The position numbers and the translations under genes are program-made. A model generated the notes under the pieces. It was not told the origin of the DNA. It searched no databases and was given only the letters and a program-made list of their open reading frames with translations. Shown here piece after piece: positions 16,982-22,023 of a stretch of DNA of 22,023 nucleotides. Source of the DNA: a virus; the IMG/VR virus record IMGVR_UViG_3300022220_000026, positions 1-22,023 of that record; one strand, 5' to 3'. Within the stretch, counting starts at the first letter, position 1; each line of letters opens with the position of its first letter.

Positions 16982-18333
16982 AAAAATACCGTCCCTTGCT
17001 TTTTCTGTGTTGTTGACTCTAGTGTAGCACAAATTGCGTAACCAATTGCAGTGGTGACGTGCTGATAACTCTTGCTGTCATCTTCTATAAAATTTGCACC
17101 TTTTTTAAGCACGGTCAACTTCATGCCATCGATAGCAGTAGGGCACTTTTTATAGAAAAACACCCGAACCTGACCAGCATCGTTACAACATTGAGCGTTG
17201 ACCTTAGAATGTCTAGTTCTGATAGGCGGGTTAGATCTTGGTACATCAATCTCATACCGAACTCTACGCCTCGTCAAAAACTCCTCAATGACATCATAGT
17301 TAGTATGCAGGCTTGATGGATCTCTAGCGCGTCCGGTAGCATCGCCTTGAATGATGTAGTGGTGCTCTGTGTCAATAAGCCCTCGGTTGAAAAAGTCGTC
17401 AACACCCTCATAGGTGTATGCTCCCTCTATTATCGACTCAGCAAAGAAGTGGAAGATTTTGCCAATGTATTGATACATTATTGAGGAAAGAGGCTTTTTG
17501 TGCCCTATATTAAAATCGAAGCTAAGGTAGATCGGGTAGTCAGGATCTACTTTGTAGTCCTTTTTATGTATGTTTTTCTCAGAGAATGCATGGTAGATGC
17601 CTTTGCCAATTAAGGATATCCATTTACCCCTTAAATAGCGTTCGGCCTCAAGGAATGAGTAATCTTGCCTTAATTGCTTTATGTAAATAGGATCCAGGAA
17701 AGGGTTGTCCGTGGTGACTGAATAAAATACATATCTAGAGTCGTATTTGTCTTTGCCATCGATAAAATATCTGTAAAGAAAGCTAGAGGGGTCACCAGGA
17801 TTCGTTGCAAGCAAAAGGAAGTTTTCAGGCACGTTATGTATCCGCCTGAGCCTTGCCTTGAATTGCATAAAGCCGCCGCCCTCCTCGAAGAAGTCGTCAG
17901 GAAAATCTGTAGCCTCTTCCATGATGATGCCGCTTAGCTTTAGCGACCTGACCTTGGAGAAACGCTTGTCTCCAAAGCTGACTGCCATTATCTCAGAGCC
18001 GTTTGCAAACACTATGTCGCACGTGTTAGACCTTGTTTTGTAGTGAACTCCCTCTACAAAGTTAGCGTCTAAGTGCTCAATTATTTCAGTGTAGATAGTT
18101 TTTCTAAGGTCTGGCAAGGATAGCCTTGATATGGCAATTCTAGCGCCTGACCATCGCAAACAATGTGAGATAGCCCAATGAGCACAAAGGATACTCTTAG
18201 CAGACCCCACGCTACCGCTTAGCAATATCTCAGGCGTATACAGTGAGTAGTCGTGGTGGTAGAGAAGATCTAGAGCCTTTTGCTGATAGCCAAAAGGTTT
18301 GAAACCACTAAAATAGGGACTACTATCTAACAA
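16978..18333 (-). CDS. terL: Terminase large subunit, ATPase and nuclease (451 aa)
   Basis: The motor that cuts and packages phage DNA. Positions here count from TTG 18333. Visible motifs: Walker A-like GSVGSAKS at about 40-47; Walker B GIIMEE at about 135-140; coupling motif LLLATNP at about 173-179; nuclease-domain acidic residues in LSFDFN (Asp about 273) and in QGDATGRARD (Asp about 331). The end (YQHVTTAIGYAICATLES) is the usual closing helix. For the start, GAGGG lies 6 bases before TTG 18333, while TTG 18348 (5 residues longer) has no ribosome site; neither affects the domains. It lies between TerS and portal. Length is normal for the family. Confidence 0.95.
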   Translation of the reverse strand: MLDSSPYFSGFKPFGYQQKALDLLYHHDYSLYTPEILLSGSVGSAKSILCAHWAISHCLRWSGARIAISRLSLPDLRKTIYTEIIEHLDANFVEGVHYKTRSNTCDIVFANGSEIMAVSFGDKRFSKVRSLKLSGIIMEEATDFPDDFFEEGGGFMQFKARLRRIHNVPENFLLLATNPGDPSSFLYRYFIDGKDKYDSRYVFYSVTTDNPFLDPIYIKQLRQDYSFLEAERYLRGKWISLIGKGIYHAFSEKNIHKKDYKVDPDYPIYLSFDFNIGHKKPLSSIMYQYIGKIFHFFAESIIEGAYTYEGVDDFFNRGLIDTEHHYIIQGDATGRARDPSSLHTNYDVIEEFLTRRRVRYEIDVPRSNPPIRTRHSKVNAQCCNDAGQVRVFFYKKCPTAIDGMKLTVLKKGANFIEDDSKSYQHVTTAIGYAICATLESTTQKKQGTVFL

Positions 18334-18353
18334 GCGAAACCCTCGCAATTAAT

Positions 18354-18524
18354 TTATTCGTACTCATATCCAACAATGCGTGTTTCTGTATCGTCCATAT
18401 TGTCGCTGTAGACAAGGCAATAGTGAGCAGCTTCAGCCTGCGCCTGGTGTTTCCTGCCTTCAACACTCCAGCCGCTTTTAGGGTGGGTAATTTTATATAT
18501 TGGTACGCTTGGCCTTGATCTCAT
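18354..18524 (-). CDS. Small protein of unknown function between TerS and TerL (56 aa)
   Basis: A 57-codon frame starts at ATG 18524 (GAG 7 bases upstream and GAAGG further up, inside the TerS end), 5 bases after the TerS stop, and ends 5 bases before the first possible TerL start. It begins MRSRPSVPIYKITHPKSGWS and has two aromatic/acidic stretches, ending DTETRIVGYEYE. It fills what would otherwise be a 180-base gap in a tightly packed operon, which argues that it is real. No family recognised; it might modulate the terminase. Confidence 0.6.
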   Translation of the reverse strand: MRSRPSVPIYKITHPKSGWSVEGRKHQAQAEAAHYCLVYSDNMDDTETRIVGYEYE

Positions 18525-18529
18525 TTTAT

Positions 18530-18913
18530 TTACTCATCACCTTCTCTTAAAGCCTTTGGGTCATATGCAAGATTGAAGTTGAAGGTATTAGACTTCTCAT
18601 TGTCAGGGTCATGACCATATGTTTCAGACTTTCTAAATCTATTTTTACAGTTATAAATGTATGCAGCGGCACTAAAATTCTTTAACTTACCAGCTGCACC
18701 ATGTATACCCAACTCCTCCCAAAAAGCTTGGCAACGCTGAAAACCTATCTTTTTGGCCTGCAAAAATTCGTCATGAACCTCCCATTCGTATACAGTACGT
18801 TTACATACCTCGATCGTAGCTCCAAATGTTTCATAACTCATACCCTTAGCCATATGCTTGATCAACATCTGGCAGTATTTCTTTTTGTATTTTGTCGGTC
18901 TACCAGCTGGCAT
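18530..18913 (-). CDS. terS: Terminase small subunit (127 aa)
   Basis: ATG at 18913 lies 5 bases after AAGGAG and overlaps the methyltransferase stop (TGATG); a GTG one codon earlier is too close to the ribosome site. The start MPAGRPTKYKKKYCQMLIKH is the GRPTKY-type N-terminus common to small terminases with a helix-turn-helix. The helix-turn-helix is at about 25-48 (GMSYETFGATIEVCKRTVYE). The EELGIHGAAG segment follows, as in many family members, then a helical oligomerisation part. It recognises the packaging site and recruits TerL. The C-terminal end is polar and less conserved. Confidence 0.88.
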   Translation of the reverse strand: MPAGRPTKYKKKYCQMLIKHMAKGMSYETFGATIEVCKRTVYEWEVHDEFLQAKKIGFQRCQAFWEELGIHGAAGKLKNFSAAAYIYNCKNRFRKSETYGHDPDNEKSNTFNFNLAYDPKALREGDE

Positions 18914-19602
18914 CACGGCTCCTTTACGATAGTTCCATTACAATAATCAGAGTATCTTTTTAGAATTACGTTTATATATTTTATATCTATTTCCATTCCA
19001 AAACATCTGCGCTCGGTCTTCTCGCAGGCTATTAGTGTGGAGCCGCTGCCTAGGAAATAGTCTAATATTATTTTTTTATTTCCACCCCATTCGTCAAAAA
19101 AATTCAAAATTAAATTAATGGGCTTTTGGGTTGGATGTAGCCTTTTTTCTCCCTTTTCCTTGTTTATAGCGCCCGTCCATATTGTTTCAAAAAGCTTTAT
19201 CCTGTGTTTTTCTTTAGACCAGCATAATTCAAAATCACTATTGAAAAACATTTTATTTTGACGCTGTTCTTTCGTTTTCTTTGACCAAACTAACCACGAT
19301 CCGCCCTTTGGTAAGTCCCAGCAGTAGTAATTACTTCCCCACCAAAACTGTTCTTTTATATCTTTGTTAAATATTTTCTTAAAATAATCTGTTTTATCAT
19401 CACCTATAATACTCCCTAAATTACTTGGCCTCATACTTGTTGTGTTTTTTTTAGAAATCTTTACCCTATCGTCATATTCAATCCCATAAGGCGGATCAGT
19501 AAACACCATATCAGCCTTCGCACCATCCATTAGATCAGCAACATCAGCCTCACTAGTGGAGTCACCGCATTTAATACGGTGCTTACTTTTTAATCTAAGC
19601 AT
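18913..19602 (-). CDS. DNA methyltransferase, beta-class N6-adenine/N4-cytosine type (229 aa)
   Basis: ATG at 19602 follows GAGG by 7 bases and overlaps the upstream stop (TGATG). The catalytic motif DPPYG is at 36-40 and the S-adenosylmethionine-binding motif FLGSGST at 183-189, with HPTQKP at 156-161 and GMEID at 202-206. The order catalytic then cofactor motif marks the beta class; DPPY most often means adenine-N6. The first residues (KHRIKCGDSTSEADV) match the junction where ParB-like domains are usually fused to such enzymes, so this and the upstream gene look like the two halves of one protein. It is AT-rich: about 31% GC in 300 bases counted within 19081-19440, against about 45% in the capsid gene, suggesting separate origin. 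Probably protects phage DNA from host restriction. Confidence 0.9.
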   Translation of the reverse strand: MLRLKSKHRIKCGDSTSEADVADLMDGAKADMVFTDPPYGIEYDDRVKISKKNTTSMRPSNLGSIIGDDKTDYFKKIFNKDIKEQFWWGSNYYCWDLPKGGSWLVWSKKTKEQRQNKMFFNSDFELCWSKEKHRIKLFETIWTGAINKEKGEKRLHPTQKPINLILNFFDEWGGNKKIILDYFLGSGSTLIACEKTERRCFGMEIDIKYINVILKRYSDYCNGTIVKEP

Positions 19603-20234
19603 CAAGCAACCTCACAATCGCATGGGGTATCGACTCTAGATTTATCATATTCTATTTTTACATTGCATTTATCACATTCCAAATAAGCGCCTAGTAGAAA
19701 TACATCGCCACGCTCGACGTCATATGTGTTTTCATTTTCCTCTACTTCGGGAACCTCGTCCTCACGCTCATCACGGTCTGACTGTTCTTGCTCCTCCTGC
19801 GCCGATTGAAAAAAGTCCTCGCCAATATCAGGAAAGTCAAAGTCGTCTAATTCAAAATTCTCACCTTCGATAAAATCCTGAAAGCCGGTTTTGTTTAGTT
19901 TACCATATTGGGATACCGCAAGTAGAACAGTCTCCTTGGCCTCGCTATATGTTCTGGCTTGAACTATGACGCAAGGGATTGGCGGGATCTCGATTCCCTC
20001 TTTCTGCATTTGTTGCAAAACGTGAACACGCTGGTGCCCATCGATGAGATAGTTGATACCGCCGTTTTTCCAAACGTGAAGAGATAGCTTAAAACCTTTC
20101 TCTAGCATCGACTTGCGAAGCTTAGAATGATTAGCGTCTGAGAGCGTCTTAAGCTCGCCTTGGAGCGGCTCCAGGCTGTCTACTGATATATGTTCCAGAT
20201 TCTTTTCGACCTTGATCTCGACTGATTTAGCCAT
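19602..20234 (-). CDS. ParB-like (ParB/sulfiredoxin-fold) protein with C-terminal Cys motif (210 aa)
   Basis: ATG at 20234 has AGGGG 5-6 bases upstream; a GTG 15 bases further up has none. Residues about 15-120 form a ParB/Srx-like domain: SVDSLEPLQGELKTLSDANH, then LIDGHQRVHVLQQM (the DGHQR nucleotide-binding-type motif at 65-69) and VIVQARTYSEAKETVLLAVS. Residues 145-170 are strongly acidic. Then YDVERGDVFLLG appears, which in ParB-methyltransferase fusions leads straight to HRL-CGDST; here it is followed by a tail with C-x2-C (187, 190) and C-x-C (205, 207), a possible zinc site, and a stop. The next gene resumes with KHRIKCGDST. A role with the methyltransferase or packaging is inferred. 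Confidence 0.8.
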   Translation of the reverse strand: MAKSVEIKVEKNLEHISVDSLEPLQGELKTLSDANHSKLRKSMLEKGFKLSLHVWKNGGINYLIDGHQRVHVLQQMQKEGIEIPPIPCVIVQARTYSEAKETVLLAVSQYGKLNKTGFQDFIEGENFELDDFDFPDIGEDFFQSAQEEQEQSDRDEREDEVPEVEENENTYDVERGDVFLLGAYLECDKCNVKIEYDKSRVDTPCDCEVA

Positions 20235-20306
20235 TGAAACCCCTATCACTAATATTTTTATATGTTGGCTCGAATCTACATTAATATGGCAGTGAATACA
20301 ACGGCT

Positions 20307-20342
20307 TATACATAAAGACTGGTCTTGGTGTTTTTATGTATA
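20307..20342. promoter_or_regulatory. Inverted repeat, candidate operator in divergent intergenic region
   Basis: TATACATAAAGAC at 20307-20319 faces GTTTTTATGTATA at 20330-20342: 13-base arms with one mismatch, 10-base spacer. It lies in the 170-base region between the divergent 118-aa gene and the ParB-like gene. No U-run follows on either strand, so a protein-binding site or promoter element fits better than a terminator. I could not fix a convincing -35/-10 pair. Confidence 0.5.
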
Positions 20343-20404
20343 CACGGGAAAATTCAGATGGTATGGCATTCTCTTTTGATAAAGACAAATAGGGAGTGAG
20401 AAAA

Positions 20405-20761
20405 ATGAAGGACAAGAGCAAAGTGGAAAAGATGATGCAAGAATATTTAGAAAAAACCAATACTGAGAGCTGGTCAAAGGCAGATTTTGAGCGATTCGAG
20501 CGATTGGTCAAGGAAGGTGCTCAAGATGTTCAGCGCTTTGTAGAGAAGTGCGGAGAGCACAGAGACGCTTACTTTTCCGAGCGAGACGTCCTTTTCGGTA
20601 TTGTGCAAAGTTTTTTAGTTGAGCTAGAAAGACAACTTAATTTCATTTCTGAGGCAGACCCTGTGGACGTTGCCTTGAAGCTGGACAATATGGTGAGCAG
20701 ACTGAAAAAGTCCACCGGTCACTTGTCGAAAGCCTTGGCCGCTCTGAGCTTTGACGAATAA
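20405..20761 (+). CDS. Helical protein of unknown function, only plus-strand gene (118 aa)
   Basis: ATG at 20405 has AGGGAG 8 bases upstream; an in-frame GTG at 20396 overlaps that site and is unlikely. The protein is charged and almost wholly helical: KVEKMMQEYLEKTNTESWSK, FERLVKEGAQDVQRFVEKCG, FGIVQSFLVELERQLNFISE and VALKLDNMVSRLKKSTGHLS. No DNA-binding, membrane or catalytic motif is visible; one Cys. It is divergent from the late operon and shares its intergenic region, so it could be a regulator of late expression or a host-interaction gene added on its own. No family recognised. Confidence 0.7.
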   Translation: MKDKSKVEKMMQEYLEKTNTESWSKADFERFERLVKEGAQDVQRFVEKCGEHRDAYFSERDVLFGIVQSFLVELERQLNFISEADPVDVALKLDNMVSRLKKSTGHLSKALAALSFDE

Positions 20762-20785
20762 AAATATAGAGCCAAGGACGGCTCT
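20757..20785 (-). terminator. Intrinsic terminator after the 66-aa gene
   Basis: On the minus strand AGAGCC, a 6-base loop, GGCTCT, then ATATTTTTATT: a clear hairpin plus U-run. It lies 35 bases after the 66-aa gene stop and closes the right-hand transcript. It overlaps the last codons of the plus-strand gene. Confidence 0.8.
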
Positions 20786-20794
20786 CCACTTCCA

Positions 20795-20813
20795 AGCAGG
20801 GGATGCCCCCGCT
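20795..20813. repeat. Second GC-rich hairpin between convergent genes
   Basis: AGC-A-GGGG-ATG-CCCC-C-GCT can fold with one internal mismatch. It lies between the 66-aa gene end and the terminator. No U-run follows on either strand, so it may block readthrough or protect the transcript end. Confidence 0.45.
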
Positions 20814-20819
20814 CTAGAC

Positions 20820-21020
20820 TTACTTAACTACTTTGAATTTTGCGTAGTCAGTAGCAGTAAGATCATCAGAAGGAAGACGTGCCTTTGTCTCAGTTCCGTT
20901 GGGTCTTACTCTATAGATAGTATTCTCAACTTGCTTGAGATGAGTTCCTTCTTTCCAAGCTCTCCTAGTAACAAGATTTCCAGTAGACAAGTTTTTTAGT
21001 GCTGCTGCTATTGTAGCCAT
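20820..21020 (-). CDS. DUF2829/Tad2-like small protein, possible anti-Thoeris factor (66 aa)
   Basis: ATG at 21020 has AAAGGA 8 bases upstream. The sequence starts MATIAAALKNLSTGNLVTRR, followed by AW: the A-L-x-x-L-x-x-G-x-x-V-x-R-x-x-W pattern seen in DUF2829 proteins. The rest is beta-like (TIYRVRPNGTETKAR) and ends with DLTATDYAKFKVV, where that family has a T-x-x-D-x-x-A-x-D-W end. It is shorter than typical members (about 80-90 aa) and ends in DYAKF rather than DW. Members of DUF2829 include Tad2, which sequesters the cyclic signal of Thoeris defence. The match is by eye; the function is inferred. It has its own 150-base leader and a strong terminator, so it may be expressed well. Confidence 0.55.
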   Translation of the reverse strand: MATIAAALKNLSTGNLVTRRAWKEGTHLKQVENTIYRVRPNGTETKARLPSDDLTATDYAKFKVVK

Positions 21021-21170
21021 ATGTGCTTTCCTTTGGTTTTAAATTGGTGGGTGGTACCGAGGGTAGTAAAAAGGTACGACGTTGAAACCACCCCCAGCAA
21101 CGCCTGGTCTTCAATTCAGGAATGTAAGTCGTAGCATGACATAGAACAGTTTTCAATATTTAAAACCTGT
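21021..21170 (-). promoter_or_regulatory. Leader region of the 66-aa gene with inverted repeats
   Basis: No gene is seen in this 150-base stretch apart from the ribosome site. It holds an imperfect inverted repeat AACAGTTTT/AAAACCTGTT (21145-21153 and 21162-21171, one bulge) overlapping a TTGAAA -35-like hexamer, and GGGTGGT/ACCACCC (21049-21055 and 21087-21093). A -10 at proper spacing (TACGAC) is poor. Likely a promoter/leader; details uncertain. Confidence 0.35.
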
Positions 21171-21311
21171 TTATTTTGCTGAATTCCACCAGTCTCTGAT
21201 CCAAGTCATTAATTTAAAAACCCCCATCACTGTGCATATCGGAACCACTACAAAAACGAGAAAAGTGATTCCAGAAATCCAATACCAAGGCTCGGCAAAA
21301 AATGCATCCAT
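21171..21311 (-). CDS. Single-span membrane miniprotein (46 aa)
   Basis: ATG at 21311 has a near-perfect AAAGGAG with a 7-base spacer and is 2 bases after the preceding stop. The 46 residues are MDAFFAEPWYWISGITFLVF at the start, a membrane segment at about 10-33, and a basic/aromatic end MTWIRDWWNSAK. The basic end after the span suggests the C-terminus is inside. Together with the 75-aa gene before it, it forms a pair of small membrane proteins, as seen for holin/antiholin or superinfection-exclusion genes. No lysin is nearby, so the function is open. Confidence 0.65.
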   Translation of the reverse strand: MDAFFAEPWYWISGITFLVFVVVPICTVMGVFKLMTWIRDWWNSAK

Positions 21312-21313
21312 AA

Positions 21314-21541
21314 CTAGTCTCCTTTTAAATATCTAATGGCTTCACGTATCGAGAAAAACAAATGTCTAGCGTGCTCGTTTATAATTTGCAGGACGTTATT
21401 GAAAACACTGAGAGATATCACTAAGAGGAAATATGTAGCGATGATAAAAATCACGGTGTACTCATCAAAGGCATTGACTATGCCCTCGATTAGTTTTTCG
21501 GATAGATCTTGTAGTAGTTTGTCTTTGTCGAACCAAGCCAT
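21314..21541 (-). CDS. Single-span membrane protein (75 aa)
   Basis: ATG at 21541 has AGGGGGTGA upstream. Residues 1-26 are an amphipathic, charged helix (MAWFDKDKLLQDLSEKLIEG); residues about 27-48 are hydrophobic (VIFIIATYFLLVISLSVF); residues 50-75 are a second amphipathic helix with several Arg/His (IINEHARHLFFSIREAIRYL). One membrane span with cytosolic-type basic residues after it is likely. No family recognised. It is followed within 2 bases by another small membrane gene, so they may act together; a holin or membrane-exclusion role is possible but not shown. Confidence 0.65.
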   Translation of the reverse strand: MAWFDKDKLLQDLSEKLIEGIVNAFDEYTVIFIIATYFLLVISLSVFNNVLQIINEHARHLFFSIREAIRYLKGD

Positions 21542-21589
21542 GCATCACCCCCTAGATGCTAGTATATCATGGCTTAGCTCGACTTCGTT

Positions 21590-21829
21590 TCAAATGTTGC
21601 GTATTTCTATATTTTGCTCAAGGGTGTTGTGTAAGTCCTCCTCGCAGAAATATCGAGGGTCCGGTTTTAGGGCCATTAGCTTTTCAGTGTCGATTCGATC
21701 ACAGATAAAGTATGGATCCTGGTCCTTGAAGTAAATAACTCTAATCAGAGCTAAGTCATTGACAACGTCCCAGGTCCATCCGTCCTTCTCGTAGAACCGC
21801 ACGGCCATGGAACTAAAGCGGATGATCAT
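21590..21829 (-). CDS. Small protein of unknown function (79 aa)
   Basis: ATG at 21829 overlaps the upstream stop (ATGA) and has GGAG 5 bases away. It is aromatic and acidic: FYEKDGWTWDVVNDLALIRV, IYFKDQDPYFICDRIDTEKL, then an acidic helix (CEEDLHNTLEQN). There is no membrane segment. The two Cys are spaced widely. I recognise no family; the tight overlap implies co-expression with the gene before it. Confidence 0.6.
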   Translation of the reverse strand: MIIRFSSMAVRFYEKDGWTWDVVNDLALIRVIYFKDQDPYFICDRIDTEKLMALKPDPRYFCEEDLHNTLEQNIEIRNI

Positions 21830-22008
21830 CCAAGCTCCTCGGTTTTCCTAGCGACCACGATAATTGATTTACTGATATATGCTTGACCGTCCTCATTCTT
21901 TCCTGGTGCTTGACAGACATCTACTTTTATAATTTCGAGCCCATCATTTTCCATTGCTATAATGTCTTCTCTGGCACTTTTTACGCTTGTATATTGGTGT
22001 ATTATCAT
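21826..22008 (-). CDS. Small protein of unknown function (60 aa)
   Basis: I place the start at ATG 22008 because GGAGG lies 5 bases upstream; an ATG at 22020 overlaps that site and is poor. The product begins MIIHQYTSVKSAREDIIAME, then GLEIIKVDVCQAPG and ISKSIIVVARKTEELG: an alpha/beta pattern of about one helix and three strands. No motif recognised. It lies next to the right edge, so its promoter and any preceding gene are outside the window. Confidence 0.55.
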   Translation of the reverse strand: MIIHQYTSVKSAREDIIAMENDGLEIIKVDVCQAPGKNEDGQAYISKSIIVVARKTEELG

Positions 22009-22023
22009 ATTTCCCTCCATAAA

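Noticed and set aside
16982-17032. Upstream TTG start giving a 500-aa portal
   Set aside because: The extra 17 residues lie in the terminase gene without a ribosome site; ATG 16981 sits in an ATGA overlap with AAGGGA upstream.
20281-20511. 76-aa minus-strand frame with hydrophobic stretch
   Set aside because: It is antisense to the well-supported plus-strand 118-aa gene and its intergenic region, and has no good ribosome site; the hydrophobicity mirrors the charged helices on the other strand.
20965-21156. 63-aa minus-strand frame upstream of the 66-aa gene
   Set aside because: It overlaps the start of the better-supported 66-aa gene in another frame, lacks a ribosome site and has an odd composition.
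21336-21734. 132-aa plus-strand frame
   Set aside because: Antisense to two minus-strand genes with good ribosome sites; Ser/Cys/Ile-rich composition typical of a shadow frame.
1-22023. tRNA genes, CRISPR arrays, insertion sequences, attachment sites
   Set aside because: No cloverleaf with a TTCRA-type arm, no regular spaced repeats, no transposase or integrase frame found by eye.

Overview
The window is a block of a tailed double-stranded DNA phage genome (Caudoviricetes), or a prophage of one. It carries most of the head and tail module of a siphovirus-like particle. Evidence: terminase small and large subunits, portal, scaffold, major capsid protein, neck-type proteins, a tail tube protein, a tail assembly chaperone with a -1 frameshift, a tape measure protein, tail-tip genes and a fibre, all on the minus strand in the usual late-gene order. 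No sheath or baseplate-wedge gene is visible, so a non-contractile tail is most likely. Base composition is about 43-45% GC by eye and Shine-Dalgarno sites of AAGGAG/AGGGAG type are clear, but the host cannot be named from this window. No integrase, lysis, replication, tRNA or CRISPR feature was seen.

Layout, read in the direction of transcription (right to left). At the right edge (about 22008-20820) are five small genes: two uncharacterised, two single-membrane-span proteins (one of 46 aa, easily missed), and a 66-aa protein resembling the DUF2829/Tad2 anti-Thoeris family. The last is followed by a clear intrinsic terminator. Then comes the only plus-strand gene (20405-20761, 118 aa, helical, unknown), divergent from the late block across a 170-base intergenic region holding a 13-bp inverted repeat, a good candidate operator.

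The late block then runs nearly without gaps. It starts with a ParB-like nuclease/DNA-binding-fold protein and a beta-class DNA methyltransferase, which look like the two halves of a known ParB-methyltransferase fusion. Next are TerS, a 56-aa small gene, TerL, portal, two neck/virion-morphogenesis-like proteins, scaffold and major capsid protein, then two small genes (one probably a decoration protein). An internal hairpin terminator at 12241-12286 follows. After it come an 89-aa gene, three related beta-rich virion proteins in tandem, an adaptor-like protein ending in a perfect EF-hand loop, a tail-terminator candidate, a large tail tube protein with an inserted domain, the G/GT-type chaperone, the tape measure (679 aa, implying a tail of roughly 100 nm by the usual 0.15 nm per residue), a distal-tail-like protein, a tail hub candidate, a 149-aa tail-tip protein, and a fibre gene that runs off the left edge.

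Adjacent genes mostly overlap by 1-20 bases (TGATG, ATGA, TTGA) or sit a few bases apart with a good ribosome site, so translational coupling is likely throughout. No stretch over 300 bases lacks a gene. The longest gaps are 20235-20404 and 21021-21170.
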